Assembly: GCA_035530195.1 (NCBI GenBank)
Contig: DATKVG010000091.1
Coordinates: 1-21,413 of the forward strand
Length of the DNA: 21,413 nucleotides
DNA from: JAPLKX01 sp035530195
GTDB taxonomy: Bacteria > Hydrogenedentota > Hydrogenedentia > Hydrogenedentales > SLHB01
Reading direction: 5' to 3'
A program made the translations under genes and the position numbers. Positions within the stretch are counted from its first letter, which is position 1, and each line of letters opens with the position of its first letter. Positions 1-8,112 of this stretch are shown one piece after another. The notes beneath the pieces are model-generated. The model saw only the letters and a program-made list of their open reading frames with translations. It had not been told where the DNA came from and made no database searches.

Positions 1-99
1 AGTCGATGCCATGTCGTTTGCTGCGTCACTGACAAAACAGACTACCCCACAGACAGCCGAGACAGCAGCCAATATGAAACTTGCCTTGATCTTCGGCAT
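1..99 (-). CDS. N-terminal fragment of an exported protein (runs off the left edge)
   Basis: An open frame starts at an ATG at 99-97 and runs leftward to the window edge, giving 33 residues. The start MPKIKASFILAAVSAV is a basic N-terminus followed by a hydrophobic stretch, as in a Sec signal peptide. AGAGGTG lies five bases upstream of the ATG, a good ribosome binding site. The first residues beyond the hydrophobic core (about 24-33) are small and polar, so cleavage near there is plausible. The mature protein lies outside the window and its function cannot be told. The GGACAATTG array at 115-187 sits just upstream of this gene, where a promoter or operator would be. I infer a real gene from the combination of Shine-Dalgarno site and signal peptide. 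Confidence 0.55.
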   Translation of the reverse strand, partial: MPKIKASFILAAVSAVCGVVCFVSDAANDMAST

Positions 100-114
100 G
101 TATACACCTCTAAC

Positions 115-187
115 GGGACAATTGACAGGGACAATTGGGGACAATTGGGACAATTGGTGGACAATTGGGGGGACAATTGGGGACAGT
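115..187 (+). repeat. Array of six GGACAATTG units
   Basis: The heptamer GACAATT begins at 117, 130, 140, 149, 160 and 172, always followed by G or GG. The unit is GGACAATTG with zero to four extra bases between copies, so spacing varies from 9 to 13 bases, close to one helical turn. Each unit contains the palindrome CAATTG. The array lies between the start of the left-edge gene and the 3' end of the peptidase gene. No protein-coding role is apparent. It is the least regular member of the GGAC-plus-five nonamer family seen elsewhere in the window. Confidence 0.8.
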
Positions 188-261
188 AACCACTTTTTGC
201 ACTTCTTGCTTTCCGGATGACATTTTCCCGCTTTTCCCTCACAGTTTTCAAGGTTTCTCGA

Positions 262-1536
262 TCACCGGCAGCCGTTTTGGATGAATTGGGCGACTTCTAC
301 GTAGAGCATGTCGTAGTTGCGGTTGTAGGTGTCGATGAGGGCTTGTTCGGTTTTTGTGCCGACGGCGAGTGCGTTGAAGAGTTCGACGAGCTTGCCTTGG
401 CCGAACCGTTGCCAGAGGTAGAGGAGGGTTGCGTGGGATTGGGTGTATGCGAGCCAGAGCGCGTCGCTGTCGAGTTTTTTGAGTTGGCTTTCTTCGAGTG
501 CGGCGTAGGGGAAGAGTGTGGCTTGGTCGACGGCTTTTTGCAGCATTTCGAGCCGGCTGCCGGTCAGGGGCCGTGAGAAGGTTTCGGCGAGCCCTTCGTT
601 CATCCACCATACCGCGTTGTTGTGCGCGATAAACCTGACGACAACGTGGGTGTATTCGTGGTAGAGGGTATCTTTGAGATCCTGATCGTTGGCGACCAAT
701 CCGGCGGAATCGAGCAGGGGGATCCGGATCTTGCCGTCGTACAGACCGCCGACGTTCTGGCGCAATAGGGTGGCGTCGGCGAAGCCTTTTGAGTTGTAGA
801 CGATGACCTGTATCGGGCCGGGCGGATAGACGCCGCTGAGGTTTCGGCCGACGTCGGCATAGGCCATCTCGAGTATTGCGAGGACCGTCTGGAGCAGGTG
901 CCCGGCGATTTCGGGTGTGCTGCTTAGCTGGAAGTGAAGCGAGCCGGCGGGGCGAAACCCGGTTTCGGCGACCTCCTCGCGTTCGGCCTTCTCCAGGCGC
1001 GTCTTTAGATCGTCTCGTTGGGGCTGTTGCCGGAGCACCCACGCCCACTGTGTGCGGGCGGCCGGCAGGTCGTTGTCGCGGTAGTAGGCTTCACCGAGTA
1101 GTTCGTGGGCCTGGACGCTGTACGGGTCGACCTGGATGGCCTGTTCGAGTCGGTATACGGCTTCGGGAATCATGTCGAGCCGGAGGTAATAGTTGCCGAG
1201 CTGAAGCAGGGGCGAGACGTCTTTGGGCTGGACTGCAATGGCCTTTTCGAGTTGTTTTACGGCGGAAGCAAAATCGGCCTGTTTGGCGAATTCGTTTGCA
1301 TAGGCCTGGTAGACGTTGCAGAGGTTCCGCCGGATCACGGCGTTGTCGGGCGAGATGGTGCGGGCGGCCTCAAACGCGGCGGCGGCTTTTGCGTAGTTGC
1401 CGGCATTATAGAAATCGACGCCTTGGCTGTTGAGTTCAGCCGGGTCGGAAGCGGCGGCCGTGGCGACCGTGGCCGTGGCGGCCGTGGCCGCGGCCGAAAC
1501 CAGCAGGAAAAGGCAAAGGTGTTTCAAGCTAAGCAT
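262..1536 (-). CDS. Exported TPR protein with C-terminal gluzincin (peptidase MA-like) domain
   Basis: The 424-residue product has an N-terminal signal peptide (about 1-29, hydrophobic then Ala-rich). TPR-like helical repeats follow (about 32-190: NSQGVDFYNAGNYAKAAAAF, then units near 70-100, 105-135 and 140-170). The C-terminal domain (about 200-420) carries the zinc-binding motif HEYTH at 293-297 and NEGLAE at 313-318. In thermolysin-like gluzincins the two His and the Glu after Asn (E314 here) bind zinc and E294 is the catalytic base. This fits the peptidase MA-like family, often fused to TPRs in envelope proteins. The substrate is unknown. The start codon lies two bases after the ridA stop, so the two genes are very likely cotranscribed. 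A purely structural role is possible, but all metal ligands look intact. Confidence 0.82.
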   Translation of the reverse strand: MLSLKHLCLFLLVSAAATAATATVATAAASDPAELNSQGVDFYNAGNYAKAAAAFEAARTISPDNAVIRRNLCNVYQAYANEFAKQADFASAVKQLEKAIAVQPKDVSPLLQLGNYYLRLDMIPEAVYRLEQAIQVDPYSVQAHELLGEAYYRDNDLPAARTQWAWVLRQQPQRDDLKTRLEKAEREEVAETGFRPAGSLHFQLSSTPEIAGHLLQTVLAILEMAYADVGRNLSGVYPPGPIQVIVYNSKGFADATLLRQNVGGLYDGKIRIPLLDSAGLVANDQDLKDTLYHEYTHVVVRFIAHNNAVWWMNEGLAETFSRPLTGSRLEMLQKAVDQATLFPYAALEESQLKKLDSDALWLAYTQSHATLLYLWQRFGQGKLVELFNALAVGTKTEQALIDTYNRNYDMLYVEVAQFIQNGCR

Positions 1537-1538
1537 TT

Positions 1539-1931
1539 CTAAGGCTTGTCCGGCAAGACGGCTACCGCCTCGACCTCTACTTTAATATCAAAGGGCAACC
1601 GCCCGGCCTGGATACAGGTCCGTGCGGGAAAGTTTTCACGGAAATATTCCTTGTAGACCTCGTTGAATGCGGCAAAGTCGTCCATGTCGGCGAGGTAGGC
1701 GTTGACCTTGACAACGTGCTCGAGGCCGGAGCCGGCGTCTTCGAGTACGGCCTTGAGGTTTGAGAGAGTTTGGCGGGCTTCCTCGCGGAGTGTGCTGCGC
1801 CGGAGTCCGGTTCCGTCGGGTGCGACGGGGCCCTGGCCGCTGACGAACAGGAGGTTACCGGCGGCAACGGCGTGTGAGTAGGGGCCTTGAGCCGGGGGTC
1901 CGTTGGGTGAGAAAAGGCATTTCTTGTCCAT
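1539..1931 (-). CDS. ridA: RidA/YjgF-family enamine/imine deaminase
   Basis: The 130-residue product is full length for RidA, a trimeric cytosolic protein that hydrolyses reactive 2-aminoacrylate and related imines released by PLP enzymes. Family signatures are clear: GPYSHAV at 16-22, SGQGP at 31-35 and the C-terminal block PARTCIQAGRLPFDIKVEVE. R104 corresponds to the substrate-binding arginine of E. coli RidA (R105) and E119 to E120. The open frame extends much further upstream, but the ATG at 1931 is preferred: AGAGGTG precedes it at good spacing and the extension is Pro/Arg-rich nonsense crossing the divergent promoter region. The stop is two bases before the start of the peptidase gene, forming a two-gene unit. 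Its metabolic link with that exported peptidase is not obvious. Confidence 0.93.
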   Translation of the reverse strand: MDKKCLFSPNGPPAQGPYSHAVAAGNLLFVSGQGPVAPDGTGLRRSTLREEARQTLSNLKAVLEDAGSGLEHVVKVNAYLADMDDFAAFNEVYKEYFRENFPARTCIQAGRLPFDIKVEVEAVAVLPDKP

Positions 1932-2034
1932 ACGCGCACCTCTTTGAGTTTCCCAGAAGTTACCATATTGGAAGGCAGGCCGCAAGCATTGGGGGGTTTC
2001 GGGTATGGGGTATGGAAGGATAAAGGATGAAAAG

Positions 2035-2064
2035 AGCGGCGCAAGGGTCAGCTTTTGCGCCGCT
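2035..2064. promoter_or_regulatory. Perfect 10-bp inverted repeat overlapping the pfkB-family promoter
   Basis: AGCGGCGCAA (2035-2044) and TTGCGCCGCT (2055-2064) are exact reverse complements separated by ten bases. The right arm covers the proposed -35 element TTGCGC of the downstream kinase promoter. The element lies in the divergent intergenic region between ridA and the kinase gene, so it could be an operator for a repressor controlling one or both. Read on the minus strand it is followed by CTTTTC, so a weak terminator is an alternative, although no minus-strand gene ends there. Confidence 0.5.
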
Positions 2065-2083
2065 TTGCCTGGCATGATATACT
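2055..2083 (+). promoter_or_regulatory. Sigma-70-type promoter for the kinase-LptD operon
   Basis: TTGCGC at 2055-2060 and TATACT at 2078-2083 are 17 bases apart. TG one base before the -10 makes an extended -10. Transcription would start near 2090, about 40 bases ahead of the kinase ATG at 2129. The -35 overlaps the 10-bp inverted repeat. Confidence 0.6.
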
Positions 2084-2128
2084 CGGCGTGGCGGAAAGGA
2101 AAACGCGGGCCGTGTGGGGATGTTTTTG

Positions 2129-3058
2129 ATGGACGTGGTGACGCTGGGCATCGTTTGTACGGACGTGATGGTGCGTCCGATTGAAGCATTTCCCGAGAAA
2201 GGGAAGCTTTCTTACATTCCGCAGCTTGAGCTTCATCTTGGGGGTCTGGCGGGCGTGACGGCGACGGTGCTTTCGCAACTTGGGGCGAAATCGGCCTTTA
2301 TCGGGTGCACGGGCAACGACGGTTTCGGCGATTACATGATGGGGGTGATGGCGAGCCATGGGGTGGACGTGTCGCGTGTCCGGCGGACGTCGGAATATGG
2401 GAGCAGCGCGACGGTGGTGCTGGTGGCGAACGACGGCGAGCGGACGTTTCTTCACCACATGGGTGCGAACCGGCTGGTGACCGAGCAGGACGTGGATTTG
2501 GATTTTGTGAGCCGGGCGCGGGTGCTTCATTGGGGCGGTCCGTCGGTGAATCCCGAGCTGGATGGTGAGCCGATCGGGCGTGTGCTGGAGAAGGCGCGTG
2601 CGCGGGGTGTGGTGACGTCGATGGATACGTGTTTTGACGGGCAGGGGAAGTGGTTCCAGCTTATCAAGCACGCGCTGCCGCACCTGGACATCGTGATGTC
2701 GAGCCTGGATGAGGCGCGCCACTATACGGGCAAGAATGAGCCGGAAGAGATTGCGGAGTTTTACCGGTCGTTTGGTGTGGAAACGGTCTTGGTGAAGCTT
2801 GGTGCGGAGGGGGTTTTTGCGAAAAACTCGACGGAGCAGCACCGTCTTCCGGCGTACAAGGTGAAGGTTGTAGATACGACGGGCGCTGGAGACGCGGCAT
2901 GCGGGGGGTTTCTTTACGGTTATGTTCAAGGGTGGCGTCTGTTGGATTGCGCGCGGCTGGCGAACGCGGTGGGCGCGCTGACCGTGCAGCAGATGGGCGG
3001 GGCCGAGGCGGTGAGGTCGCTCGAACAGGTGAAGGCCTTCATGGAGAACGCACAATGA
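2129..3058 (+). CDS. PfkB/ribokinase-family carbohydrate kinase
   Basis: The 309-residue product is a cytosolic ATP-dependent sugar or nucleoside kinase of the PfkB family, of normal length. The C-terminal signature DTTGAGDA is at 249-256; D255 is the expected catalytic base and GAGD forms the anion hole. The N-terminal region has the LGGLAG motif (37-42) that replaces the usual GG-N substrate loop, and KLGAEG at 223-228 precedes the nucleotide site. The substrate cannot be assigned; ribokinase, fructokinase and 2-keto-3-deoxygluconate kinase types are all possible. The ATG at 2129 is chosen because GGGGA lies eight bases upstream; in-frame GTG 2114 and ATG 2120 lack good sites. The stop overlaps the next start as ATGA, and the gene heads the operon leading to the LptD-like gene. 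Confidence 0.9.
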   Translation: MDVVTLGIVCTDVMVRPIEAFPEKGKLSYIPQLELHLGGLAGVTATVLSQLGAKSAFIGCTGNDGFGDYMMGVMASHGVDVSRVRRTSEYGSSATVVLVANDGERTFLHHMGANRLVTEQDVDLDFVSRARVLHWGGPSVNPELDGEPIGRVLEKARARGVVTSMDTCFDGQGKWFQLIKHALPHLDIVMSSLDEARHYTGKNEPEEIAEFYRSFGVETVLVKLGAEGVFAKNSTEQHRLPAYKVKVVDTTGAGDAACGGFLYGYVQGWRLLDCARLANAVGALTVQQMGGAEAVRSLEQVKAFMENAQ

Positions 3059-3366
3059 CATGGCTCGCTTTTACGGTGGTTGCGGGGATGATGCTGGGCC
3101 AACAGCCGGCCCCGTTGGTGACGCAGACGGAACTGCCGCCGCCGGCTGCCGTGCAGCAGCAGGCGCCGCCCCAGGCCGATCAGCCGCCGGCCCAACAAGT
3201 CCCGCAAAGCCAGTTTGCCCCGCAACAACAGCCGCAGGAAACCGGCGTGGTTCCTCCGGTAAAACCGTCGGACAAAGAAAAGACTGCAGGAAAGACTGAA
3301 ACAAAAGGCCCGGGCGTAAAACGGGTGGTTGCGTTTTGGGTCATACTGCCGGATAAATCTAGATGA
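3055..3366 (+). CDS. Small Pro/Gln-rich exported or anchored protein of unknown function
   Basis: The 103-residue frame begins MTWLAFTVVAGMMLG, a short hydrophobic segment resembling a signal peptide or membrane anchor. It is followed by about 60 residues dominated by Pro, Gln and Ala (25-75), then a Lys/Thr-rich tail ending in a short hydrophobic patch (VVAFWVIL). Its start overlaps the kinase stop as ATGA, and its own stop overlaps the LptD-like start as ATGA. Such double overlap strongly suggests translational coupling and a genuine gene rather than a chance frame. I do not recognise the protein. Low-complexity periplasmic linker proteins of this kind can accompany outer-membrane machinery, but a role with the adjacent LptD-like protein is only inferred from position. 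Confidence 0.6.
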   Translation: MTWLAFTVVAGMMLGQQPAPLVTQTELPPPAAVQQQAPPQADQPPAQQVPQSQFAPQQQPQETGVVPPVKPSDKEKTAGKTETKGPGVKRVVAFWVILPDKSR

Positions 3367-6300
3367 TTAGACACGCTGTTGCGCCCGGTACGTTTGCCGC
3401 GGTCGTTATGTTTGCGGCGACGGCGGCCTTTGGCCAACCGCCCCTGCAGGGGCATGATACGGGCGCACAACTGCGGGACGCCGTGTTTGATTCGGCCGGG
3501 AACCTCTACCTGGCCGCCTACGACCGGAACGAAATCTGGCAAATGGCCCCCGGCTCGACGGAACCGGCGGCCCGCGCCGGGGTTGGCCGGGGCCCGGTGG
3601 CGCTGGCGGTATCGGCGGATGGCGGGCTGATCGCGTCGGCGAACAACCTGTCGTCGGACGTGACGCTGCTCGAGCTGCCGGGACTCGAGCCGGTTGCGAC
3701 CGTTCCGTGCGAGAAAGGCCCGTCGGCCATAGCGGCGTTGCCCGAGGGCCGGTTTGCGGTAAGCAGCGCGTTCTCGGGCGCGGTGGCTATCATAGACTCG
3801 GCGGCCCCGGCGGAAGTGAAACCGCTGGAGGGTGCGCCGCCGGTGCCGACCTCGCTGGCGGTTTCGGGGGGCATTTTGGCGGTGGCCGGGCATGCGCCGC
3901 CGGCGGTGCATTTTTATGATTCGGGAAGCCTGAGCGCGAAACGTGTGGCCGGTCTGGAAGCGGCGCCGACGGCCGTTGCCGCATTAGGGGACGGTTTGTT
4001 TGCGGTTGCTGCGGGGCCTTCGCTGCTGGTAATTGACGGGGCGTCGGGCAAGGTTGTGGATAAGACGGCATGTTCCGCCCGGGACATCGTCAGTGAGGCA
4101 GATAACGTATTTGCGCTGGCGGGATCGGACGTATGGGTTTTTGGGCGGGGGCTTGAGGCGGAGTCGCGGGTTGAAGTGCCTCAACAAGCTACGGGGCTCG
4201 CGGCAAACAGCGGGCAACTGGTTGTTCTCGCGCCGAAATCGGGCCGGTATTATGCGCGCTCGTTGATGCCTGAGACGGTGGCGGCGCCTGTTGTGGAGAG
4301 CGTTCCGGCAGAACCGGCCCCGGCTGTCGAGATAGCGGCTGTGGAAGAAATGCCACCGCTGCCGGTTGAAGAGAAGCAGCCCGTGGCGCCTGTTGGCGCG
4401 CCGGAGCCCGTTGTCGAGACGGCGCCCGCCACGGTGGCGCCCGCAGCAGACGCGCCCAAGGACGCGGCGCCCAAGGACGCGGCGCCGGCGGCGCCGGTAT
4501 ACCGGCAGATGCCGCTTATTGCGCCGGGTGTGCGAGCGCCGCAACCGGGGACGCGGCCGCCATCGTCGCCGATGATAGGCATCAAGCACGCGTCGCTCCG
4601 GGACGTGTTGAGCCAGCGGGTGGGGTTCCGCTCCGAGGAGACGTTCCGGGAGCCGGACTGGACGCAGCCGTTGCGGGATATCCGGGCGGACATCTGGGAG
4701 AGCGGGATCAACCAGGAGGAGATGGCGCTGAAGGGGAACGTACGGTTGCGGCTCGATACGCTGGACTTTTCGGCGGAGCGGTTCATTTACCGGGAGAAGA
4801 CGGGCGAGATGCACGCGCTGGGAGAGGTGCTGATCCGGCAGGATCAGTCGATCATGGCGGCGGACGAGATTTACTACCGGATTCCGGCTGAATCGGAGAT
4901 GCCGCGGGCGATGGTGCTCGAGCCGTACATGACGGAGCAGCAGCGTGCGCGACAGCGCCTGAGTTCGGGCACGGTGATCGCGCAGATGATGGAGATAGCG
5001 CAGCCGAACCAGGAGTTGGCCGCGGATGAATTTCAGTACAACTTTGCGTCGTCGACGGGTGATATTGTCAATGCACACGGGCGTGCGGGGATTTATTATT
5101 TTGGCGGAAAGCGGCTGCGTATCCTTGGGCCGGCAACGATCGACGGGGAAGACGTTTGGGTGACGACGTGCAACCTCGATCCGCCCCACTACCGGATCCG
5201 GATGAACGCGGCGAGCATCCGTAATGGGCAGGCAGTTTATGCAAAAGGGGCCCAACTGCAACTGGGAGATTGGAACACGCCCATTTACTGGCCGCGTTGG
5301 GGATATAAGTCGGGCGCGGCGGGCGCCCCCATGAGTTTTGAGTTCGACAGCGGTCACCAGGCGAACATTGGCTATTATATAAATGTAGCGCAGCAGTTCC
5401 AGGTGAACCGCGACGTAGTGCTGGGGTTGCGGCTGTTTCCGACGACCAAAGAGGGCGTGGGGTTCGGCGTTGACGGGGACTACGATTTTATGCAGACGCC
5501 GTCGTCGCCGCTGTTCCTGAGCAAGGGGAGCTTCAAGACGCTGTACACGACGGAAGGCCAGGGCTACCTGCACCTTTATCATCGGCAGCAACTGGCTGAG
5601 CAGACCGACATGCTGATCCGGACGGAACTGTGGTCGGACAAGGAATTCTACAAGGACTTCTATTATAAGGACTACCGGGATCGGACGGCCCCGCGGACGT
5701 TTGTGAACGTCACGCATACCGAGGACACGTACATCGCGTCGGCGACGGTGCGGCCGAACCCGCACGGGTTTGTGAGGGACACGGAACGGCTGCCGGAGGC
5801 AAGCTGGCATTGGCTGGACCGCCGCATTGCCGACAACCTTTACTTCTCGTTCGACACGATCGCGGGATATAACGAGCGGCGGCATGGCCCAAAGGCCGCG
5901 CGCTGGGTAAACGTAGGGCGGCTGACGTACGACATCAACATTGACGAGGCGCTGAACCTGACGCCGTTTTACGAGATGGACGTGACGCTGTATTCGGAAG
6001 ACGCAAACGGGGAATCGGCCGACGCCCGGTTTGCGAACACGGTGGGCGCGACGCTGCAGTCGCGGCTGCACAAGGAGTATCCCGGGATCTGGAATTTCTC
6101 GGGGTTCAAACACGTGGTGCTGCCGTCGGTAACGGTGAGTTACCGGCCGGAACCGACAATGGGCGTGGTCGAGACGCCGCGGTTCGACGCGTACGATGAC
6201 GCCTACGGGCGCGGCCGGATCGAGATGAAGCTGGACAACATTGTTTATGGGCGGGACGCGGAGACGGAAGAGGTGTGGCAGGTAGCGCGGCTCACGCTTT

Positions 6301-6878
6301 ACCAGGGGAACGATTTCTGGAACGAGATCAGCGAATCAAAGGATTACGAAGCCGAGATCGACGTGCGCCCCCGGCCGTGGTGGGGCTGGCTGATGGCGGC
6401 GGAGCATCACGGTGTTGACGACGATCTCCAGCTTGACGATCCCTATTTCTTTGAGCGTTCGGCGTTGCGGTTCGCAGACAACGTGCTGGGGATCCGGCCG
6501 AGCGACGATCTCATGTACCGGTACGACCCGCGGTATGGCAGCTACGACCGGCTGCTGACGTACGTGTATTACGATGGATCCGCGCTGGCCAAGAACCTGA
6601 ACGCGCACATGGGTTTTGCGTACACGGAAACCCAGGACCGGGTGTATAACCGGGAGATTTTGTACGGGCTTGGCTACAAACTGGGCGAGAAATGGGGCGT
6701 TGCGTTCGAACACCGCTACGATTTCGAGCGAAACGAGCTTTCACAACAGAAGTACGAGATCCGAAGAAACCTGCACTGCTGGGAGGCGGCGCTCCTGCTC
6801 GAGGAACGTAACGAAGGTTGGGACATCGGGGTGTCGTTCAATATTGTGGCGTTCCCCGGCACAAAACTCAAATTCTAG
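3363..6878 (+). CDS. lptD: LptD/OstA-like outer-membrane protein with an N-terminal beta-propeller-like extension
   Basis: The 1171-residue product starts with a signal peptide (1-24, ending AAFG). Residues 30-295 form repeated units of two or three hydrophobic strands with NLYLAAYD- and DVTLLELP-like elements, resembling an NHL/YVTN beta-propeller. A Pro/Ala/Glu-rich linker follows (about 305-400). Residues 440-600 resemble the OstA/LptD periplasmic jelly-roll (ALKGNVRLRLDTLDFSAERF, then DEFQYNF near 555), and VWVTTCNLDPPHYRIR at 598-613 matches the start of the LptD barrel. About 650-1171 are amphipathic barrel strands ending in phenylalanine, as expected for BAM-assembled proteins. LptD inserts LPS into the outer membrane. 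C603 and C1139 could form the interdomain disulfide known in LptD. The propeller fusion is unusual. The gene is coupled to the small gene upstream by ATGA. Confidence 0.87.
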   Translation: MIRHAVAPGTFAAVVMFAATAAFGQPPLQGHDTGAQLRDAVFDSAGNLYLAAYDRNEIWQMAPGSTEPAARAGVGRGPVALAVSADGGLIASANNLSSDVTLLELPGLEPVATVPCEKGPSAIAALPEGRFAVSSAFSGAVAIIDSAAPAEVKPLEGAPPVPTSLAVSGGILAVAGHAPPAVHFYDSGSLSAKRVAGLEAAPTAVAALGDGLFAVAAGPSLLVIDGASGKVVDKTACSARDIVSEADNVFALAGSDVWVFGRGLEAESRVEVPQQATGLAANSGQLVVLAPKSGRYYARSLMPETVAAPVVESVPAEPAPAVEIAAVEEMPPLPVEEKQPVAPVGAPEPVVETAPATVAPAADAPKDAAPKDAAPAAPVYRQMPLIAPGVRAPQPGTRPPSSPMIGIKHASLRDVLSQRVGFRSEETFREPDWTQPLRDIRADIWESGINQEEMALKGNVRLRLDTLDFSAERFIYREKTGEMHALGEVLIRQDQSIMAADEIYYRIPAESEMPRAMVLEPYMTEQQRARQRLSSGTVIAQMMEIAQPNQELAADEFQYNFASSTGDIVNAHGRAGIYYFGGKRLRILGPATIDGEDVWVTTCNLDPPHYRIRMNAASIRNGQAVYAKGAQLQLGDWNTPIYWPRWGYKSGAAGAPMSFEFDSGHQANIGYYINVAQQFQVNRDVVLGLRLFPTTKEGVGFGVDGDYDFMQTPSSPLFLSKGSFKTLYTTEGQGYLHLYHRQQLAEQTDMLIRTELWSDKEFYKDFYYKDYRDRTAPRTFVNVTHTEDTYIASATVRPNPHGFVRDTERLPEASWHWLDRRIADNLYFSFDTIAGYNERRHGPKAARWVNVGRLTYDINIDEALNLTPFYEMDVTLYSEDANGESADARFANTVGATLQSRLHKEYPGIWNFSGFKHVVLPSVTVSYRPEPTMGVVETPRFDAYDDAYGRGRIEMKLDNIVYGRDAETEEVWQVARLTLYQGNDFWNEISESKDYEAEIDVRPRPWWGWLMAAEHHGVDDDLQLDDPYFFERSALRFADNVLGIRPSDDLMYRYDPRYGSYDRLLTYVYYDGSALAKNLNAHMGFAYTETQDRVYNREILYGLGYKLGEKWGVAFEHRYDFERNELSQQKYEIRRNLHCWEAALLLEERNEGWDIGVSFNIVAFPGTKLKF

Positions 6879-6890
6879 CGGCCTGCTTTC

Positions 6891-8054
6891 ATGACAAGTT
6901 TTGATTCCATTCTGGCTGAAATCTTGCCCGGGCTTGTTCAACTCCGGCGGGAACTTCACGCCCACCCCGAAATCCGATTCCAGGAACAGTGGACGTCCGA
7001 CAGGATCTCGCAATTCCTCGCCGGCGCCGGCATACCACACACCCGCGGCCACGCCCGGGGAACCGGCATTGTCGCCACGCTGCCCGGCGCTTCCGCGACC
7101 GCGGTGGTGCTTCGCGCGGACATGGACGCCCTCGAGATCGCCGAGCAGACCGGCGTTCCCTACACATCGCAGATTCCCGGCAGGATGCATGCCTGCGGCC
7201 ACGACGGGCACATCGCGTGCCTGTGCGGCGCGGCCCTGGCGCTGGCGCGAATGGCGAAAAACAAGCCGCTGCCGAACACGGTCAAGTGCGTGTTCCAGCC
7301 GGGCGAAGAATTGGGGGCCGGCGGCCGGTGCATTGTCGAGGAGGGCTTGATCGACGGCGCAAGCGCGGCGTTTGCACTTCACGCGTGGCCGGGGCTGCCG
7401 GTGGGCCTTTTCGGCGTGAAGAGTGGGCCCGTCATGGCGAGCGCGGACTGGTTCAGGATAGAGATCACGGGCAGAGGTTGCCATGGCGCAGACCCCGCCG
7501 CGGGCATCGACCCGGTTGTCGTTGCGGCACAGATTGTCATTGCACTGCAAACCATCGTCAGCCGCGAGATCGACCCGCAGAACCCCGCCGTTGTCACAAT
7601 AGGCAAGATCCAGGCGGGCGCAGCTAATAACGTGATTCCGGAAACGGCCGTGCTCGAGGGTTCGTACCGCGCGCTCGATATGGGCGTGCGCGACCACATC
7701 ACCGAGGCGGTTGGGCGGATAAGCACGTCGGTTGCGGCGGCACACCGGGCCACGGCCGAGGTGGTGTTCGGCGAGGATTCTTACATCCCGCTCGTTAACG
7801 ATCCGGGCATGACGGATTTCGCGCGGAAAACCATTGTCGAGACCCTCGGGCCCGGTTCCGTGATCGAAATACCGCGGCCGGCGATGGCCTCGGAGGATTT
7901 TGCGTTTTATCTCGAGAAGGTTCCCGGCAGCTTCATCGTTTTTGGAATGGGCGATGCCAAACCTCTGCACAGCCCGTATTTCAACTTCAACGACGACGCG
8001 ATTCCGCACGCCGTAAAGGTTCTGGTCGCGCTCGCGACGCAATTCCGCGGTTAA
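6891..8054 (+). CDS. M20D-family metal-dependent amidohydrolase
   Basis: The 387-residue protein belongs to the M20D group (N-acyl-amino-acid amidohydrolases, hippurate hydrolases, IAA-amino-acid hydrolases), which cleave the amide bond of N-acylated amino acids in the cytosol. The metal-site motifs are in order: RADMDAL (75-81), MHACGHDGH (99-107, with C102 and H104 as ligands), QPGEE (136-140, catalytic Glu plus ligand), H164 in LHAWPGLPVG and H360 in HSPYFNF. The lid/dimerisation domain occupies about 180-290 and contains GRGCHGADP. Length is typical and no signal peptide is present. It starts 12 bases after the LptD-like stop, without a strong ribosome binding site, so cotranscription is likely. 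C-ending codons are more frequent here than in its neighbours. The exact acyl substrate is not readable. Confidence 0.92.
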   Translation: MTSFDSILAEILPGLVQLRRELHAHPEIRFQEQWTSDRISQFLAGAGIPHTRGHARGTGIVATLPGASATAVVLRADMDALEIAEQTGVPYTSQIPGRMHACGHDGHIACLCGAALALARMAKNKPLPNTVKCVFQPGEELGAGGRCIVEEGLIDGASAAFALHAWPGLPVGLFGVKSGPVMASADWFRIEITGRGCHGADPAAGIDPVVVAAQIVIALQTIVSREIDPQNPAVVTIGKIQAGAANNVIPETAVLEGSYRALDMGVRDHITEAVGRISTSVAAAHRATAEVVFGEDSYIPLVNDPGMTDFARKTIVETLGPGSVIEIPRPAMASEDFAFYLEKVPGSFIVFGMGDAKPLHSPYFNFNDDAIPHAVKVLVALATQFRG

Positions 8055-8061
8055 GCGGAAT

Positions 8062-8088
8062 GGACATGGTGGACACGGTGGACGACAA
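8062..8088 (+). repeat. Short tandem array of GGACATGGT-type nonamers
   Basis: GGACATGGT (8062-8070), GGACACGGT (8071-8079) and a decayed GGACGACAA (8080-8088) follow one another directly, eight bases after the stop of the M20 gene. This is a locus-specific variant of the GGAC-plus-five nonamer pattern. Confidence 0.65.
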
Positions 8089-8112
8089 ATTCCATCGAGG
8101 AGGATAAAGGTC

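Noticed and set aside
11..220. 69-residue plus-strand frame at the left edge
   Set aside because: It runs opposite a signal-peptide gene and through the CAATTG array; the product has no protein-like features.
1932..2189. 86-residue N-terminal extension of RidA
   Set aside because: RidA proteins are about 130 residues, a good Shine-Dalgarno lies before 1931, and the extension covers the divergent promoter region.
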